Positions 61,500 through 64,000 of a DNA stretch of 64,000 bases are shown piece after piece. A program made the translations under genes and the position numbers. The DNA is from Diplocloster modestus. GTDB taxonomy: Bacteria; Bacillota; Clostridia; Lachnospirales; Lachnospiraceae. The notes beneath the pieces are model-generated. The model did no database searches and was not told the origin of the DNA. It saw nothing but the letters and a program-made list of their open reading frames with translations. How positions within the stretch are numbered: position 1 is the stretch's first letter; the number at the start of each line of letters is the position of its first letter. The DNA lies in NCBI RefSeq assembly GCF_019042245.1, contig NZ_JAHQCX010000003.1:62001-126000 (forward strand), given 5' to 3'.

Positions 61500-62234
61500 A
61501 TGAAGATAGAAAAAGTCAGTGAAAACCAGATCCGTTGTACCTTAACCAGAGAAGATTTAGCAGATCGTCAAATAAAATTGAGTGAACTGGCTTACGGAAC
61601 AGAAAAGGCAAAGTCCCTGTTCCGGGATCTTATGCAGCAGGCCTCCTATGAATTTGGTTTTGAAGCAGAGGATATTCCTCTGATGATAGAAGCAGTCCCT
61701 CTCTCAGCGGATTGCATAGTATTAATCGTAACGAAGGTAGAGGATCCGGAAGAGCTGGATACCAGATTTTCCAAATTCGCTCCTCTGCTTCGGGATGAAA
61801 GTGAAAGTACGCTGGATTGGGGCAGCGCCATCCGGGAAGGCGCCGACGAAATCCTGGATCTCTTCAAGAAATACCGGGAAGACCGTCAGAAGAAAGAATC
61901 ACAGACCGGCACTGCCAGGGAAACTGTCGAGAATACGCCGAATGTGACGAAGCTCTACCGGTTCCGGCAGCTGGATAATCTGATTGACGCCGCTCATGTG
62001 CTGCATCATTTTTATAACGGATATAATACTTTATATAAAAATCCGGACAATGGAGAATACCTTTTAACATTAAGCCAATCCTCCCACACCCCGGTTGCAT
62101 TCAATAAAGTATGTAATATATTATCCGAGTACGGCCGGAGCGACAAATTTACAACCGCCGGCGAAGCTTACTTCAAAGAACATTACGAGGTCATGATTTC
62201 TGACCAGGCATTGCAGAACCTGGCTCTGGTATAA
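61500..62234 (+). CDS. mecA: MecA-family adaptor protein
   Basis: 244 aa, starting MKIEKVSENQIRCTLTREDL, with the LFRDLMQQASYEFGFEAED segment typical of MecA N-terminal domains, an acidic linker, and a C-terminal domain (RFRQLDNLIDAAHVLHHFYN, LTLSQSSHTPVAFNKVCNIL, YFKEHYEVMISDQALQNLAL). MecA delivers proteins to the ClpC unfoldase; in Bacillus it controls ComK. AGGAAGTG precedes the ATG. Confidence 0.93.
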   Translation: MKIEKVSENQIRCTLTREDLADRQIKLSELAYGTEKAKSLFRDLMQQASYEFGFEAEDIPLMIEAVPLSADCIVLIVTKVEDPEELDTRFSKFAPLLRDESESTLDWGSAIREGADEILDLFKKYREDRQKKESQTGTARETVENTPNVTKLYRFRQLDNLIDAAHVLHHFYNGYNTLYKNPDNGEYLLTLSQSSHTPVAFNKVCNILSEYGRSDKFTTAGEAYFKEHYEVMISDQALQNLALV

Positions 62235-62243
62235 AACGCATCT

Positions 62244-62274
62244 AAAAAAACCCGCCTTATCGGCGGGTTTTTTT
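62244..62274 (+). terminator. Terminator of mecA (works both ways)
   Basis: AAAAAAACCCGCC, a loop of about five bases (TTATC), then GGCGGGTTTTTTT. A-rich and T-rich flanks let it also end transcription from the GH66 remnant on the other strand. Confidence 0.96.
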
Positions 62275-62314
62275 GCGTGTGAAATTCATCGCCAGAGACG
62301 GGCTGCGCACTTTC

Positions 62315-63355
62315 CTATTGAATGTAAATAAGGCCCCAGAATTTGACCTGCGGAAGCGTAAACCGTACCGCCCAGCCCCGCTGTGTCCGTATGGTATCAT
62401 GGGGTACCCCGGTCATACCGGACACTCCGTCTGGAGAAGCGGTCCAAACGTGCAGGGACCGCGTATCAACCTGAACCTGGAAGGTTACATTTTCCTGGGG
62501 AACCGGCGTCTCCTTCCCCTCGTTCCAACGATTATCACAGCCGCATAGGTTGACGACGCTGATCAACTTCCTCTGTCCGCTCTCACGGAGGGTAAGCCAT
62601 AATCTGCCGGCCTGCCCGTCCGACAGGCGGGAATGGTCTACATAGTACCCCTGGGTGAGTATTCCATTTTTTTCACCTAATAACAGGTTCGCAGCCCCGC
62701 AGGAAGCCGTACCCGCCAGTAACAGCCGCGCCGCATTCAGCGCGCGAAGCGGCCCGTCCGTACGGAAGGGGGACAGATAGGCCGCCAGCACCACGGGCTT
62801 TTGGTCACTGCAGGTACGCCGCGCATCCAGGATGACCTGACGGAGGTGGGCATAGGTGGTATAGGGTTCCCACAGCTCTATATATACTGCCGTTTGAGGC
62901 GTATTGGCCACAGACACTACCGGCCAATTGCCTACATTGTTGAAAATCAGATGGCTTTCTGCGCCCAATGCGCCGACAGCTTCCTTTGCGTCTCTGATCA
63001 GACGGGCATAGCGCTCATCCAGACGCAGCAGCTCTCCAACCCGTGTAAAAGCTGTCTTGGGAAATCCATAGGTATCCATATGGATACCGTCGAATCCCAC
63101 CTCCCTCATGGCCTTCACATACTCCGATATAATGTGTCTGTGCCATGGGCAGCTTTGTTCTATATTCATTAGGTAGAAGGTATCGATAAAAACCAGAGGA
63201 TCTCCCGCGCTGGTATAAAGTCCCTGCTCCGGATGAGCTTCATGCATCCCATAATGTCTGCATGCCTCTATTTTGGCCCGCACAGCTCCCCGATCCACCA
63301 CACGGCCCATCATATCGGTGTAGACCTCCTGTTCGGCCGTCAGGTCGTCATGACC
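62315..63355 (-). pseudogene. Truncated GH66 (dextranase/cycloisomaltooligosaccharide glucanotransferase-type) gene
   Basis: The minus strand codes for the catalytic part of a GH66 enzyme: DDLTAEQEVYTDMMGRVVD, the nucleophile region VGFDGIHMDTYGFPK, the acid/base region AVYIELWEPYTTYAHL, and a C-terminal beta domain ending in KFWGLIYIQ. Full-length GH66 proteins have an N-terminal beta domain and the first barrel strands before this; these are missing. Upstream of about 63355 the open frame continues to 63622, but that stretch is antisense to an AraC-like fragment and has no GH66 likeness. The gene appears cut by a rearrangement. A shorter product could still be made, but a working enzyme is unlikely. 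Confidence 0.75.
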
Positions 63356-63369
63356 GTGCGGCCCTGTCC

Positions 63370-63502
63370 CCCGGATACAGGCAGCCTGCCGGAGCATGCC
63401 TGCGCGTACATATGCGCCCACTACAGCGAGCCCATCAGCCTTGCTCTGGTAGCCGACTTGTTGGAAGTGACCCCCAATGAATATTTGCAAAATCATATGT
63501 AG
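63370..63502 (+). pseudogene. AraC-type helix-turn-helix fragment
   Basis: The plus strand reads AYICAHYSEPISLALVADLL, then EVTPNEYL and a stop soon after. This fits the first helix-turn-helix of an AraC-family DNA-binding domain (tyIeehysepIsl..lA..l.vsp.yl); the second half and the sensor are gone. It abuts the broken end of the GH66 gene on the opposite strand. The match is by eye and short. Confidence 0.55.
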
Positions 63503-63581
63503 GCCGGCCAAGAATAAAAACAAGTGTAAAGATCCGTTACAAAACAGCCTTTCCCAATAGAATAAGCGGTTCTGCGGCAAT

Positions 63582-63615
63582 AAAAAAAGAGTTTCACTGA
63601 CGAAACCCTTTTTTT
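63582..63615. terminator. Terminator between DUF1858 gene and GH66 remnant
   Basis: AAAAAAAGAGTTTC, ACTGAC as loop, GAAACCCTTTTTTT. It is symmetric enough to work on both strands; it ends the DUF1858 gene on the minus strand. Confidence 0.8.
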
Positions 63616-63663
63616 GTTCCACCTATAGACGGAACCGTGACAAGCGAAACGCCGCAGTTCCGA

Positions 63664-63867
63664 TTATTTACCTGCCAGATATTCATTAATCTGGGTCACC
63701 AGCTCGTCCGCGTCCATTCCATGTACGAATGCGGCTTCTTCCAGGCTTTCCCCCTGTGCGGACGGACAGCCGATGCAATGCATTCCGGCCCGCATAAGAA
63801 TGGGAATAATATTGGTGTCAATCCCGATAATATCGGAAATAATCATGTCCTTCGTAACTTGTGCCAT
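63664..63867 (-). CDS. DUF1858 small protein
   Basis: 67 aa, starting [20 protein letters not shown], then [20 protein letters not shown] with two conserved cysteines and [22 protein letters not shown]1858 domains occur as small proteins or beside redox and hybrid-cluster proteins in anaerobes; the Cys pair may bind metal or take part in sulfur chemistry. GGAGG precedes the ATG. It has its own promoter and terminator. Confidence 0.92.
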   Translation of the reverse strand: MAQVTKDMIISDIIGIDTNIIPILMRAGMHCIGCPSAQGESLEEAAFVHGMDADELVTQINEYLAGK

Positions 63868-63900
63868 TTTCGTTTCCTCCTTATAGTATTCAGTTTACTC

Positions 63901-63929
63901 ATTATAATACTTCCGCGAATATTCGTAAA
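63901..63929 (-). promoter_or_regulatory. Promoter of the DUF1858 gene
   Basis: TTTACG at 63924-63929, 17-nt spacer, TATAAT at 63901-63906 on the minus strand. The palindrome CGAATATTCG (63916-63925) lies across the spacer and may be an operator. Confidence 0.75.
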
Positions 63930-64000
63930 GTATATTTTATACGAAATCAGGGCTTATATACCTGGTAATGGGGATTTTTACAGCTGCGGGCGTCTTATTC

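Noticed and set aside
63356..63622. N-terminal 89 codons of the GH66 open frame taken as a real membrane segment
   Set aside because: The hydrophobic stretch is antisense to an AraC-like fragment and to a terminator region, and does not resemble a GH66 N-terminus.

Overview
The window looks like part of a chromosome from a spore-forming, anaerobic gut Firmicute of the Lachnospiraceae type. The signs are mid-range GC with strong GGAGG ribosome-binding sites, YesM/YesN two-component pairs, Rbs- and Lpl-type sugar ABC transporters, a glycyl-radical enzyme, CwlD and a YaaH-like GH18 protein (spore cortex/germination), MecA, and the clustered set threonylcarbamoyl-AMP synthase–rpiB–upp–dCMP deaminase. 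The genus cannot be fixed from the sequence alone. I saw no tRNA, rRNA, CRISPR array or intact insertion sequence.

Layout. (1) 1-11.0 kb, all minus strand: a pilin-type operon led by a 3008-residue prepilin fused to about 35 GLUG-type repeats and a long Fn3-like tail. Three smaller pilin-like proteins follow; the last runs off the window. Its leader carries a clear class-I cyclic-di-GMP riboswitch with a terminator, behind a good sigma-A promoter. This is the most striking system in the window. (2) 11.1-17.0 kb: an orphan sugar-binding lipoprotein, a GntR regulator with a sugar-binding-protein-like sensor, and a divergent glycyl-radical enzyme with its activase. The activase promoter is overlapped by a perfect palindrome. 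(3) 17.2-26.6 kb: a FucU-like mutarotase, an Rbs-type ABC transporter, and a binding protein/YesM/YesN sensory system. (4) 26.8-33.6 kb: a ketose/polyol catabolic operon (PfkB kinase, aldo/keto reductase, Zn polyol dehydrogenase, FGGY kinase, class II aldolase) and a LacI regulator with its own operator. (5) 33.9-38.9 kb: a RidA–aminotransferase–DUF819 permease–deacylase operon beside a YheO/DauR-type regulator, suggesting amino-acid or acyl-amino-acid use. (6) 39.1-43.7 kb: L-fucose isomerase divergent from an AraC regulator with a DUF402 partner, then a homocysteine methyltransferase-family protein. (7) 44.2-47.3 kb: housekeeping dCMP deaminase, upp, rpiB and a fused threonylcarbamoyl-AMP synthase/low-molecular-weight phosphatase. 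(8) 47.8-56.2 kb: an Lpl-type ABC importer divergent from YesN/YesM and a DUF4091 (GH123-like) protein. (9) 56.2-64 kb: CwlD, GH18, a kinase–ATPase fusion, MecA, a broken GH66 gene abutting an AraC scrap, and a DUF1858 protein.

Non-coding DNA is unusually structured. There are three long GC-rich inverted repeats at gene ends (26.7, 43.7-44.1 and 59.1-59.3 kb; the largest has about 160-nt arms). At least two families of dispersed intergenic hairpin elements occur (10.55/29.97/50.4 kb and 10.67/22.04 kb), together with several tandem or direct repeats.

Starts were chosen from ribosome-binding sites and family alignment memory; no database search was run.
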